From a virus: 64,000 bases of DNA. The stretch is from positions 1-64,000 of the IMG/VR virus record IMGVR_UViG_3300027973_000044, one strand, 5' to 3'. A model generated the notes under the pieces. That model was not told where the DNA came from, did no database searches, and saw only the letters and a program-made list of their open reading frames with translations. Below are positions 1-7,428 of this stretch, one piece after another. Positions within the stretch are counted from its first letter, which is position 1, and each line of letters opens with the position of its first letter. Made by a program: the position numbers and the translations under genes.

Positions 1-241
1 CTATCTGTCTGGTCTTGACAAGTATAGCGGTCTACTAGAAATGGCTGTTAATCACGGTTTGATCATTCAAACTGGCGCAACATATACTAAGCCAGATGGC
101 ACGAAGCTCGGATATGCAAAGAACTTCACCAAAGATAAGAAGTTCTATGAAGATCTGATCCCACTTCTAGATAAAAAGCTTGAGGCTGCTTACAAATACG
201 GCAATACAACCGGTGAGGCGCCTAATGCTAAAGACGAATAA
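1..241 (+). CDS. uvsX: UvsX-like RecA recombinase, C-terminal end (partial)
   Basis: The reading frame is open from base 2 to the stop at 239-241, so only the last 79 residues are present. UvsX is the phage RecA-family strand-exchange ATPase used in recombination-dependent replication. The segment DKYSGLLEMAVNHGLI followed by a short hydrophobic and basic stretch matches the C-terminal part of RecA/UvsX proteins, where a 'GLLD.A...G.I' motif follows the ATPase core. The Walker motifs lie outside the window, so the call rests on this C-terminal pattern and on the T4-like replication genes nearby. The end overlaps the next gene by 17 bp. The ATG at 41 is internal, not the start. Confidence 0.7.
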   Translation, partial: YLSGLDKYSGLLEMAVNHGLIIQTGATYTKPDGTKLGYAKNFTKDKKFYEDLIPLLDKKLEAAYKYGNTTGEAPNAKDE

Positions 242-737
242 TCTTAAGATCGGGTTTAATTGCAGCTCTTTTGACTTGTTACACGCTGGGCATGTAACAA
301 TGCTGAAGATGGAGAAACAGTTATGCGATTATCTCGTGGCTGCTCTCCAGGTTGACCCCACAATTGACAGACCGGGTATAAAGAATAAACCAATTCAAAG
401 TGCTTATGAGCGGTATATACAGCTTCAAGCCTGCAAATATGTGGATGAGATTCTAGTTTATGAAACAGAATTTGATTTGCTTCAGCTTATCAAAACGCAG
501 ACCATACATATTCGATTCTTGAGTGAAGAGTATAAAGATAGAGACTTTACTGGTAAGCAGTATTGCTTGGATAACGGTATTGAAATACACTATCATAAGC
601 GGCAGCATGTATATTCTTCAAGCGAGCTTCGAAGCCGCACTGCTAAATTTGAAAATTTGAAGGATAGTAGTAGCAATATTGTAGTACCCCCTCAATACTC
701 CCCGGAGCTTACAGAGATTTCACATGAGCCGAAATAA
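225..737 (+). CDS. Cytidylyltransferase-like nucleotidyltransferase (HxGH family)
   Basis: A 170-residue protein with the Rossmann-type nucleotidyltransferase signature: KIGFNCSSFDLLHAGH near the N-terminus (HAGH, residues 20-23) and YSSSELRSR near residue 135, equivalent to the ISSTxIR motif. The family (glycerol-3-phosphate cytidylyltransferase TagD, RfaE2) transfers CMP or AMP from the NTP to a phosphorylated alcohol or sugar. I chose ATG 225 because it places the first beta-strand directly after the start; a longer reading from 180 would run inside uvsX. It overlaps uvsX by 17 bp and queC by 14 bp, so the three are probably co-translated. The true substrate cannot be read from the sequence. 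Other sugar genes in the window (8841, 58786, 59391) make a nucleotide-sugar or nucleotide-alcohol role plausible. Confidence 0.75.
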   Translation: MLKTNNLKIGFNCSSFDLLHAGHVTMLKMEKQLCDYLVAALQVDPTIDRPGIKNKPIQSAYERYIQLQACKYVDEILVYETEFDLLQLIKTQTIHIRFLSEEYKDRDFTGKQYCLDNGIEIHYHKRQHVYSSSELRSRTAKFENLKDSSSNIVVPPQYSPELTEISHEPK

Positions 738-1470
738 GATTGTAGTACCTGTGTCAGGCGGAATGGATAGCGTGGTCCTTCTGCATAAGGCTATTGAGAA
801 GGTTGGGGTTGAAAATGTATTTTGCTTGACATTTAATTACCAGCAAAGACATAATCGAGAATTAGGTTGTGCATTAGATCAAATTCGAGAGGTAGGCTGT
901 CAGGGGCGCTCGCGAACAGTTGATGTTAGTTTCATTAGAGACCTAGCACCCACGAGTAGCTTAACCAATGACAATATTGATACCCCGGATATTCGTGAAA
1001 TTGCTGGTGAAGCTCAACCGAAATCTTATGTACCAAATAGAAACATGATGTTTTTGAGTATTGCTGCTTCTTATGCTGAAGCTGTTGGTGCAGTGACAGT
1101 ATATCATGGTGCAACGAAGGTAGATAGTCTTGCGGGCTATTGGGATGCAAGTCCAGAATTTTTACCAGCAATTAATGCAATTCTTTCTTTGAATCGCGAG
1201 ACACGTATTACTATTGAAGCACCGTTAATTGGGATGGATAAGGCAGATATTATTAAGGAGGGTGTGAGGTTGAAAGTTAAATTCAGCAAGACCTATACAT
1301 GCTACTCTGGGGAAGAACTTTGTGATTCTAATTCCCCAAGCAGTGCGCTAAGGATCAAGGGGTTTGCCAATGCTGGTTATATTGACCCGCTTCCATATAA
1401 ACAAGATTTATCACACATTTGGAAGAAATATAACTGTAGAAAAATAGAATACGACACTTATAATACATAA
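724..1470 (+). CDS. queC: QueC-like 7-cyano-7-deazaguanine synthase
   Basis: A 248-residue PP-loop ATPase. The ATP-binding motif SGGMDS is at residues 11-16, and VPNRNMMFLSIAASYAE (about 103-119) is the typical QueC core. QueC converts 7-carboxy-7-deazaguanine to preQ0 with ATP and ammonia; in phages preQ0 feeds 7-deazaguanine modification of DNA. Two features are atypical. The C-terminal zinc site of QueC normally has four Cys; here Cys193 and Cys200 remain, while the positions of the other two are Asn/Ser (CDSNSPSSALR). The usual GYPDCRPEF stretch reads GYWDASPEF. The gene abuts, in the same frame, a class II glutamine amidotransferase, recalling the Gat-QueC fusions of Crenarchaeota and some phages. 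No folE, queD, queE or dpdA homologue is visible in the window. Confidence 0.85.
   Translation: MSRNKIVVPVSGGMDSVVLLHKAIEKVGVENVFCLTFNYQQRHNRELGCALDQIREVGCQGRSRTVDVSFIRDLAPTSSLTNDNIDTPDIREIAGEAQPKSYVPNRNMMFLSIAASYAEAVGAVTVYHGATKVDSLAGYWDASPEFLPAINAILSLNRETRITIEAPLIGMDKADIIKEGVRLKVKFSKTYTCYSGEELCDSNSPSSALRIKGFANAGYIDPLPYKQDLSHIWKKYNCRKIEYDTYNT
1459..1464 (+). promoter_or_regulatory. Possible -10 box for a leaderless amidotransferase mRNA
   Basis: TATAAT lies inside the end of queC, exactly 6 nt before the ATG at 1471. No good -35 hexamer is visible at the usual distance. The spacing equals that of the better-supported promoters at 7395, 10236 and 28982. No Shine-Dalgarno sequence precedes the ATG. 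Confidence 0.35.
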
Positions 1471-2145
1471 ATGTGCGGTATATTTGGTGCCACAGAACGA
1501 GAACGGTTCCTTACGCTTTACAATTTAAATCGTGAGAGAGGAACATTTGCCACCACACTCTGTTTTGTCACACAAAAAGGAGACATGATCGTTCACCGGT
1601 GGAGTGGACCAGTAGATGCAAAGACTGTTGATAAAAAGTTTGATGAAGAAGGGGAGAAGGTCTTATTTTATGTAGGTCATACGCAAGCGCCTACGTCTGC
1701 AAAGAGAAAGTATTCAAAAGACACATCACACCCCTTCACTTCTGGTAATTTTACTGTAGCACATAATGGTGTGTTAACAAATTTTACAGATCTTATATCA
1801 AATTATAAACCGACGTGGAGCAACCCTGTAGATTCGAGCATCATCCCATACATGTTTGCACTGCATGAAGAAGAGCGCAATACAGAGAATAATATTGCTG
1901 CAATTACAACATCTTTAGGTCAACTTGAAGGTACTTTTGGATTATGGATTTACGATTCAAATCGAAGAACAATGTTTTTAGCGAGATGTGGCAGCACACT
2001 CTTTGCCAATGTCTTAACAAATGAATTTAGTAGTATAAAATTTAAGAATAGTGAACCGCTTGAAGAGGGTCATCTCTACCAGTTAACACCTGAAGGTGTA
2101 ACTTCAGTAGCGTTGTTTGACTTTAATAGTCCTTTTTTTACGTAA
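1471..2145 (+). CDS. Class II glutamine amidotransferase (Gat partner of QueC)
   Basis: A 224-residue Ntn-type glutaminase domain starting MCGIFG, so Met removal exposes the catalytic Cys2. Other class II motifs are GHTQAPT (69-75), HP (87-88), AHNGVLTN (97-104) and a DSS at 121-123. The domain releases ammonia from glutamine for a partner enzyme. Its ATG follows the queC stop with no gap and in the same frame, and no synthetase domain is attached, so QueC is the obvious ammonia acceptor. In Crenarchaeota and some phages Gat is fused N-terminal to QueC and is linked to making 7-amidino-7-deazaguanine (archaeosine base); here the order is reversed and the proteins are separate. The Arg that normally binds glutamine in GHxR is Gln72 here. 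Activity is inferred. Confidence 0.8.
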   Translation: MCGIFGATERERFLTLYNLNRERGTFATTLCFVTQKGDMIVHRWSGPVDAKTVDKKFDEEGEKVLFYVGHTQAPTSAKRKYSKDTSHPFTSGNFTVAHNGVLTNFTDLISNYKPTWSNPVDSSIIPYMFALHEEERNTENNIAAITTSLGQLEGTFGLWIYDSNRRTMFLARCGSTLFANVLTNEFSSIKFKNSEPLEEGHLYQLTPEGVTSVALFDFNSPFFT

Positions 2146-3084
2146 TTAGACCGAGCTAAACTTATCGAAATCATCAAACCCGCTAGCACGGTTCCATGTG
2201 CCAAGATCTCTCAGAATATCTACCGGGGTTTGGTCCTCGCCACCATCAACAGTAGGTATTTCACCTGTTCCTTCACCTTCCTTGCTAGCAGCGGCATCCG
2301 ATTTAACAAAAGCGTTTTTAAATTTTAAACTGTCAACAAGGTCACCCACAAACTCTTTATCGCTAGCTTTTTGTGCATCATAAGCTTGCATTATGGCATC
2401 TCTTACTGCAGACACAAACTCTGGTGAAGAGTATAGATCTTTGCCTGCTATAACACTGATTTCATCAGGCATCTCTGCATAAACTTTTTGAAATTCGGGA
2501 ATAAATTTAGCAGCACCTCTCACGTAAGTATCTTCTGTTGAAGCAGCTGCAGGAGCGGCAGGTGCATCAGCTGTCTTCACAGCTTGTTTGACCTTAATAA
2601 CACTCTTCACAGGTGCAACAACACCTTTGCCACCCACTGCATAATCTCTATAAAACCCACCAAGATTGGCGATCACACGGGCTGTATAGCCTTTGAGTGC
2701 ATCACTGCTGGGAACCTTTAATTCAGGGTTACGAATCTTCAAATCATTCAGGGCCAATTTAACTGCATCTTTGATTTGCTGTCTGAATTGGTCTTCATTT
2801 GTTGAAGGGTTGACATAACCAACCTCTTTGCCGTTAATCACGGCCTGTTTCTGCTTGAAAAGCCGCGGAAAAATTGCCGCCGTCAACATATCTGCAGCTT
2901 CCTCTTTTGAAATGTTGAGACTATCCGCAATAGCACCAATCAAATAACCACCCCCGGGTGCTGTACCTATTTTCTTCCTAATTTCAGGCTCACCGCCACC
3001 TGCCCAATCTGTGCCAATATCGAGTTCATTGATAAGAATATTTTGCTTGTAAGCTTCAAAGATTAGTTTAGAGTCATTATTCAT
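2146..3084 (-). CDS. Probable internal head protein, unknown function
   Basis: A 312-residue protein that I do not recognise. The N-terminus (MNNDSKLIFEAYKQNIL) is short and amphipathic and contains IFEA, which fits the [LI]-x-E|[AGS] cleavage consensus of the T4 prohead protease gp21, as in T4 capsid-targeting sequences. The middle has a low-complexity Ala/Pro stretch and the C-terminus is acidic. The gene stands alone on the minus strand among + strand genes and has its own late box (3096-3103), so it is a late gene. It meets the amidotransferase gene tail to tail with no gap. Internal head protein is an inference from the N-terminus and the late promoter; another virion role is possible. 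Confidence 0.5.
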   Translation of the reverse strand: MNNDSKLIFEAYKQNILINELDIGTDWAGGGEPEIRKKIGTAPGGGYLIGAIADSLNISKEEAADMLTAAIFPRLFKQKQAVINGKEVGYVNPSTNEDQFRQQIKDAVKLALNDLKIRNPELKVPSSDALKGYTARVIANLGGFYRDYAVGGKGVVAPVKSVIKVKQAVKTADAPAAPAAASTEDTYVRGAAKFIPEFQKVYAEMPDEISVIAGKDLYSSPEFVSAVRDAIMQAYDAQKASDKEFVGDLVDSLKFKNAFVKSDAAASKEGEGTGEIPTVDGGEDQTPVDILRDLGTWNRASGFDDFDKFSSV

Positions 3085-3090
3085 AGATAC

Positions 3091-3118
3091 TTGATTATTT
3101 ATATGTTTCTAGTATAAT
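3091..3118 (+). promoter_or_regulatory. Sigma70-type promoter for the 3128 operon
   Basis: TTGATT (3091-3096), 16-bp spacer, TATAAT (3113-3118); the ATG at 3128 is 9 nt after the -10 box, giving a leader of only about 3 nt. The opposite-strand late box 3096-3103 lies within this promoter. Confidence 0.6.
3096..3103 (-). promoter_or_regulatory. T4-type late promoter box
   Basis: Exact TATAAATA on the minus strand, ending 11 nt before the ATG of the gene at 3084. It overlaps the early-type promoter on the + strand. Confidence 0.65.
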
Positions 3119-3127
3119 TTTAATGGT

Positions 3128-3778
3128 ATGATTGCTATATACTCCCTAAGTCCATTGAAATCTCGCTGTCTTCTAGAAGAAACTCTGCCACTCTCAGACG
3201 ATGTGGTGCTCAATGTAAAATACAATAATACTACCGTTGGCCTTTGTGAATATTATAATTCTATTATTGAAAATGAAGAGAATGACAAGTATGATGCGGT
3301 AATTTGCTGTCACCATGATATATCTCTGCGATATGCAAATTTCCAAACAGGGGTCACAGATGCTCTCAAGCTTTACGATGTTGTTGGAGTTGCTGGTGGC
3401 AGAGCTCCAAAAGTAATAGAAAAGAATTTATGGCATTGGATGACACCCAGAGAAGAATATCGCGGAATTGCTGCGCATGGTGATTCTATTCATAATATGT
3501 TTGTGACAAACTTTGGTGCAACACCAAGCCGGGTAACTGTACTTGACGGTGTGTTCCTGGCATTTAATACTAAAAAAATTCGTAGAACTAAAGCACGTTT
3601 TGATGAGAAATTTATGTGGCATCATTATGATATAGATTTTAGCTTGACTTGTAACGCAAATAAGCTTAAATTAGGTGTGTGGCCTATTCTAATCTATCAT
3701 CAAAGCCCGGGGCTTCGAGATATGAATAACGAGCACTGGAACAAGAGTAACGAGTATTTTAGGAATAAATGGAGCTGA
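3128..3778 (+). CDS. Glycosyltransferase family 2-like protein
   Basis: A 216-residue protein resembling single-domain GT-A enzymes of the StrF-like/GT2 group. An early acidic motif CHHDISL (about 61-67) is a likely nucleotide-sugar/metal site. VLDGVFLAFNTK and FDEKFMWHHYDIDFSL follow, the latter matching the usual 'FDE.F..y.EDvDl' acceptor-side motif, and a HQS near the end fits the family. Predicted to transfer a sugar to an unknown acceptor (DNA base, cell-envelope glycan or protein). It heads an operon with the gp41 helicase gene, overlapping it by 10 bp. A sugar enzyme co-transcribed with the replicative helicase could hint at DNA glycosylation, but that is speculation. Confidence 0.65.
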   Translation: MIAIYSLSPLKSRCLLEETLPLSDDVVLNVKYNNTTVGLCEYYNSIIENEENDKYDAVICCHHDISLRYANFQTGVTDALKLYDVVGVAGGRAPKVIEKNLWHWMTPREEYRGIAAHGDSIHNMFVTNFGATPSRVTVLDGVFLAFNTKKIRRTKARFDEKFMWHHYDIDFSLTCNANKLKLGVWPILIYHQSPGLRDMNNEHWNKSNEYFRNKWS

Positions 3779-5106
3779 ACGAAAAGAAAGTTTTAGATTT
3801 AGATTTCTATGAAACGGTTATTGCTTATAACTGTTTGCTGGACTCTACGTACCTATCTTCCATTGTAGATTACCTGGATGTACGGTTTTTTAAAAATCGA
3901 GATATTAAAAGTATTGTATCGATTATCATTAAATTTTTTAAAGAACGCGGCACAGTGCCAACACAAACTGAAATCAAAGCCTATCTTGTTTCAGATGATC
4001 TCAAAGAGAGTTTCAAGCGAATGGTCGGGCTGTTTATTGATATTGATAAAAAATTTGATAAGACAGAATTAACTGACAATACAGAGCTTTTCTTGAAAGA
4101 GAAAGCTGTCTATCATGCTTTGCTGGATGCTGCAGAAAAACTGGATTCCAAGCAACTCAATACAGCTGAATTGTTAACAAGAATTGAGAAAGCTGTTGGT
4201 GTTAATCTTTCGCAAAACATGGGCATAGAACTTTTTAGCGAGATTGATGATTTTATCAAAGATTTGCATAGTGAAGAGCCACATATTAAAACGGGGTGGA
4301 AATGGCTTGATAATAAACTGGGTGGTGGGTTTCTTGAAAACGGAAGATCGCTGTATGTCTTTGCCGGTGAAACGAATGTTGGAAAGAGTATCTTTCTCGG
4401 TAATATCGCCACCAATATAGCTCTCTGTGGAAAAACAGTGCTTCTAATCTCTCTTGAGATGAGTGAAATGATGTATGCGCGAAGACTTTCCTCCTCAATA
4501 ACAAGCATACCGCTGAGCCATCTTAAGGCAGAATCTGATAACCTCCGTCAACTGATTACACAGATAGCTCAAGGCAAAAAATCTAAAATTATTATTAAAG
4601 AGTTCCCACCATCAACACTCACACCGCATCAGCTCAAGAGTTATGTAAAAAAACTTATTCAAAGAGGCATCAAGCCAGATGCTATAGTTTTAGATTATTT
4701 GAACCTACTGCATAGCCCATTAGGTAATAACAGTTATGAGCGTGTATTGTATGCAGCACAACAGACTCGTGCTCTAAGCTACGAATTAAACTGTCCAATT
4801 ATTTCTGCCACTCAGTTGAACAGATCTGGATATAATGTTGATAATCCTGGTCTTGAGACAATTTCTGAGAGTATTGGTTTGGCTACAACATCAGATGCAA
4901 TTGTATCTATTTGGCAGAAAGATGAAGATAAGGAACTTGGCATTATTAACATAGGCATGTCAAAGAACCGCTTTGGTCCAAACTTCGGAAGCATAGCACT
5001 CAAGATTGACTACAACACTCTGCAAATTACAGAAGATGATACGATCAATGAGAGCGAAGAGGCACGTGAGTTCTCCAAAACATTAACCACTTTGAGTGAG
5101 ACATAA
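3769..5106 (+). CDS. gp41: Replicative DNA helicase, DnaB/gp41 family
   Basis: A 445-residue hexameric 5'-3' helicase (T4 gp41 has 475). The N-terminal helical domain is followed by the RecA-like motor with Walker A GETNVGKS (200-207), SLEMSE, Walker B AIVLDYLNLL and ATQLNRSG, all typical of DnaB C-terminal domains. It unwinds the fork and binds the gp61 primase, encoded at 10270. The ATG at 3769 lies inside the preceding glycosyltransferase gene, and the AGGA at 3761-3764 could serve as ribosome-binding site. All catalytic motifs appear intact. Confidence 0.93.
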   Translation: MELNEKKVLDLDFYETVIAYNCLLDSTYLSSIVDYLDVRFFKNRDIKSIVSIIIKFFKERGTVPTQTEIKAYLVSDDLKESFKRMVGLFIDIDKKFDKTELTDNTELFLKEKAVYHALLDAAEKLDSKQLNTAELLTRIEKAVGVNLSQNMGIELFSEIDDFIKDLHSEEPHIKTGWKWLDNKLGGGFLENGRSLYVFAGETNVGKSIFLGNIATNIALCGKTVLLISLEMSEMMYARRLSSSITSIPLSHLKAESDNLRQLITQIAQGKKSKIIIKEFPPSTLTPHQLKSYVKKLIQRGIKPDAIVLDYLNLLHSPLGNNSYERVLYAAQQTRALSYELNCPIISATQLNRSGYNVDNPGLETISESIGLATTSDAIVSIWQKDEDKELGIINIGMSKNRFGPNFGSIALKIDYNTLQITEDDTINESEEAREFSKTLTTLSET

Positions 5107-5156
5107 AGTCACAATAGGCGGGATTTTGCATGTTAATGTGATAAATCCATTACGAT

Positions 5157-5423
5157 ATGAATTTCAACAACATACACCGCGAAGAAACAGATCACTTGTT
5201 TAGATCTTTTTGCAGCTTTGTGTGTATATCCTTCAATAAAAAATACAATCTTGCCAATATTCTATTGCTATATCTGCAAAACAAAAATATTAAGAACTTA
5301 TTCAAAGCAATATTAGATATTGAAAGTGATGTTCTAGCAGTTAAAATATTCTTAGAGTTTGACCCCTCGCTATGCAAAAGCAAATACATCATGAAGTACC
5401 TGAACAGTCACAGATCTAGATGA
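5157..5423 (+). CDS. Small unknown protein upstream of the gp59-like gene
   Basis: An 88-residue, Asn/Lys/Phe-rich helical protein of unknown function. Its stop overlaps the next start (ATGA), so it is translationally coupled to the gp59-like gene, and gp32 follows. In T4 the order is 33-59-32, so it occupies the place of the late-transcription co-activator gp33, but I see no gp33 sequence similarity. The upstream 50 bp contain TTGCAT and an AT-rich stretch, without a clear -10 box. Confidence 0.55.
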   Translation: MNFNNIHREETDHLFRSFCSFVCISFNKKYNLANILLLYLQNKNIKNLFKAILDIESDVLAVKIFLEFDPSLCKSKYIMKYLNSHRSR

Positions 5424-6064
5424 TTTCGGAAAAAATAATCTACAATACATTCTTAAGAATTTCTCGCACCCAGAGTGGGCTTCCGTTTAGGTTGAGAAAA
5501 CAGTGGCATGGCTTTGAAGAGACCCCTTACTATCCACAAGTTATAAGATTAAAAAACTTTTTCACCCGAAATAGGAGTGTTGATATTATGGAGTTTTTCA
5601 ATGCACCATATACTGTCTATCCAGGTGAGAGTGGATTTGATCTTACTTTTTATTCATCACCAAAAGCAATCAAAGTATACACAATAGCTCAAAAGAAAAA
5701 ATTATTGCTACCACCAGACGATACTTACCATCTGAACAATATTGCAAAAGGACTGAAATATATTCAGAGATTCTGCTCAGATAAAGGCACAGCTGTCACT
5801 GACTATATTAATCATAAGGAAGGCATTCAAAGCAGTTATATTGTCCATCTCAAGGAACGAAAGATCAGCATCTACAATCTATTTGCTTTTGGTGATTTCG
5901 AGCGAAACTTCAGCCAGCATGACCCAGATCTATTAAGATTTACATTAGGAGATATCTACGATAATATAGCAGTGTTCAGAACTAAATTCTTGACTAGTAA
6001 GTCGGCAAAACTGCTGGCCAAGCAAGGGCTAGAAAAAATTAAAAATAATAACAAAACTAGTTGA
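5420..6064 (+). CDS. Putative gp59-like helicase loader
   Basis: A 214-residue basic protein directly upstream of gp32. T4 gp59, which loads gp41 onto gp32-covered DNA, has 217 residues and sits in the same place. The C-terminal half shows the pattern SSYIVHLKERKISIYNL followed by a D-F and a D-rich loop, similar to SSYI..L....IS in T4 gp59. The N-terminal half (RISRTQSGLPFRLRKQWHGF) is basic and may bind DNA. Similarity is weak, so the call relies on position and length. A profile search against the gp59 family would decide. Confidence 0.5.
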   Translation: MISEKIIYNTFLRISRTQSGLPFRLRKQWHGFEETPYYPQVIRLKNFFTRNRSVDIMEFFNAPYTVYPGESGFDLTFYSSPKAIKVYTIAQKKKLLLPPDDTYHLNNIAKGLKYIQRFCSDKGTAVTDYINHKEGIQSSYIVHLKERKISIYNLFAFGDFERNFSQHDPDLLRFTLGDIYDNIAVFRTKFLTSKSAKLLAKQGLEKIKNNNKTS

Positions 6065-6091
6065 TTATCTCTAAAAAGCCATTAGTATTAA
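6061..6091 (+). promoter_or_regulatory. Possible sigma70-type promoter for gp32
   Basis: TTGATT (6061-6066) and TAGTAT (6083-6088) or TATTAA (6086-6091); the ATG at 6097 falls at about +1. The -10 match is moderate. The start lacks a Shine-Dalgarno sequence. Confidence 0.4.
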
Positions 6092-6096
6092 TTAAT

Positions 6097-6957
6097 ATGA
6101 GTACAATTACCAAATCGATGTTCGAGAGTATTAAAACAGCTCTCGTTAAAAATAATCCGCAACAATCTCGCAATAAGGATATTCTGAAGTGCGAAGTGGG
6201 GAATACTTACACTGTTCGTCTTATTCCCAATACTGCTAATCCTGAGAAAACTTTCTTCCATTACTATACGTTTGGATGGACTAGTTTTTGCACAGGTCAA
6301 TATGTAGGCGCTGTGAGCCCGTCCAGCTTTGGTGGTCGTGATCCAATTGCTGAGTACCGCTATAAAATTCTTAAGACTGGCACAGAAGATGAGAAGCAAA
6401 AGGCTCGTGCTATTCTTCGCTCTGAGAAATGGCTTGTTAACGCCTATGTTATCAACGATCCTGTTACACCTGAGAATAACGGTAAAACCATGATTGTCCG
6501 GTATGGCAAACAGCTTCATAAGATTATCATGGATGCTATTGAAGGTGAAGGTGCTGAAGACTTTGGTCTCAAGATCTTTGATCTCTCTGAAAAAGGATGC
6601 AATCTCAAGATCAAGGTTGAGCAGCAAGGTGATTACCCAACCTACGTGAGTAGCAAGTTCACCATGCCCAAGGCAATCGAAGGATTGGATAAATCCAAAG
6701 TGGATGATCTCTACAAGAGTATCATTGATCTTGAGGCTGTATTACCTGCAAGAAGCTACGATGAATTGAATAATATGCTTGCCGAACATTACTTCTGTTC
6801 TGCAGAGGCTACAGCAGAAGCAAAGCCAGCTGCAAAAACTACAGCTGCGGCCAAGCCTAAGCAGGATGCACCTACTTCAGGAAAGAACGCTGAGGATTTG
6901 CTTGAAGATGATACTGTGAAGCAGCTTCTCGCAGGTCTGGACGGACCTAGTAGCTAA
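6097..6957 (+). CDS. gp32: Single-stranded DNA-binding protein gp32
   Basis: A 286-residue gp32-type SSB (T4: 301). The N-terminal basic segment (MSTITKSMFESIKTALVKNN) corresponds to the cooperative-binding domain. An OB-fold core follows with SPSSFGGRDPIAEYR, the counterpart of the T4 'SPQ.fG..DPI.e' stretch. After an Ala/Lys-rich linker comes an acidic tail (NAEDLLEDDTVKQLLAGLDG), which in T4 recruits replication partners. The His/Cys zinc site of T4 gp32 is not conserved: the region has only one Cys (FCTG). I chose ATG 6097 over the TTG at 6061 because the latter lies in the promoter and gives an unlikely N-terminus. Confidence 0.85.
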   Translation: MSTITKSMFESIKTALVKNNPQQSRNKDILKCEVGNTYTVRLIPNTANPEKTFFHYYTFGWTSFCTGQYVGAVSPSSFGGRDPIAEYRYKILKTGTEDEKQKARAILRSEKWLVNAYVINDPVTPENNGKTMIVRYGKQLHKIIMDAIEGEGAEDFGLKIFDLSEKGCNLKIKVEQQGDYPTYVSSKFTMPKAIEGLDKSKVDDLYKSIIDLEAVLPARSYDELNNMLAEHYFCSAEATAEAKPAAKTTAAAKPKQDAPTSGKNAEDLLEDDTVKQLLAGLDGPSS

Positions 6958-7394
6958 TGGACGGCTTGGTAGATCTTTCACCTGACGATCCAAGAGCAAA
7001 AGAAGCTCTGATCGGTTTGATTGGCTCGACCTTTGCACAATTAAAGGAAATTGATAGCAATGTTGTTGGTGGTTCGAACAATATCAGAGCTTTAAAAACT
7101 GATGTTAAAGGCATGATTGAAAGCGTGGTGCGTCGGCCGCAACAACAACCTGCACCGATGCCTAACGTCCCGGCGGTGCAACTCACACCCACATATGTGT
7201 CTCCTGCCCCTACACATACCGTGGTTGCAGCAGGCATTAATGTACCTGTTCAATCAGCGCCACCGGTATCACAGGAAGATCCAAATCAACTTGTGTTTGA
7301 TTTTAGTAAAAAAATTACACCAGATACAGTTAATGATAAGTTGGATAGAATTATATCCAAGCTAGATAGAGTGATAGAACTGTTTAAGAATTAA
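6957..7394 (+). CDS. Unknown protein coupled to gp32
   Basis: A 145-residue protein of unknown function. Its ATG shares a base with the gp32 stop codon (TAATG), so it is translationally coupled. It has three parts: an N-terminal helical region (about 1-55), a Pro/Gln/Val-rich linker (about 58-105), and a C-terminal helix with a heptad-like pattern (ending NDKLDRIISKLDRVIELFKN) that could form a coiled coil. Position suggests a replication or recombination accessory role, but nothing in the sequence proves it. Confidence 0.6.
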   Translation: MDGLVDLSPDDPRAKEALIGLIGSTFAQLKEIDSNVVGGSNNIRALKTDVKGMIESVVRRPQQQPAPMPNVPAVQLTPTYVSPAPTHTVVAAGINVPVQSAPPVSQEDPNQLVFDFSKKITPDTVNDKLDRIISKLDRVIELFKN

Positions 7395-7422
7395 TTGCAT
7401 TCTATTGCCTTCTTACTATAAT
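7395..7422 (+). promoter_or_regulatory. Sigma70-type promoter for the clamp gene
   Basis: TTGCAT (7395-7400), 16-bp spacer, perfect TATAAT (7417-7422), then exactly 6 nt to the GTG at 7429. This predicts a leaderless clamp mRNA. Confidence 0.65.
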
Positions 7423-7428
7423 AAGACT

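Noticed and set aside
1468-1473. Stop-codon readthrough joining QueC and the amidotransferase into one protein (same frame, single TAA).
   Set aside because: Class II amidotransferases need a free N-terminal Cys; the ATG-TGC right after the TAA provides it, and a fusion would destroy it.
5107-5156. Promoter before the 88-residue gene (TTGCAT at 5125).
   Set aside because: No -10 box at a sensible distance from both the -35 and the ATG; left unannotated.
5157-5423. Assignment of the 88-residue protein as gp33.
   Set aside because: Only gene order supports it; length and sequence do not match T4 gp33.
6088-6627. 179-residue antisense frame opposite gp32.
   Set aside because: Shadow of a conserved gene; no start signals and no recognisable motif.
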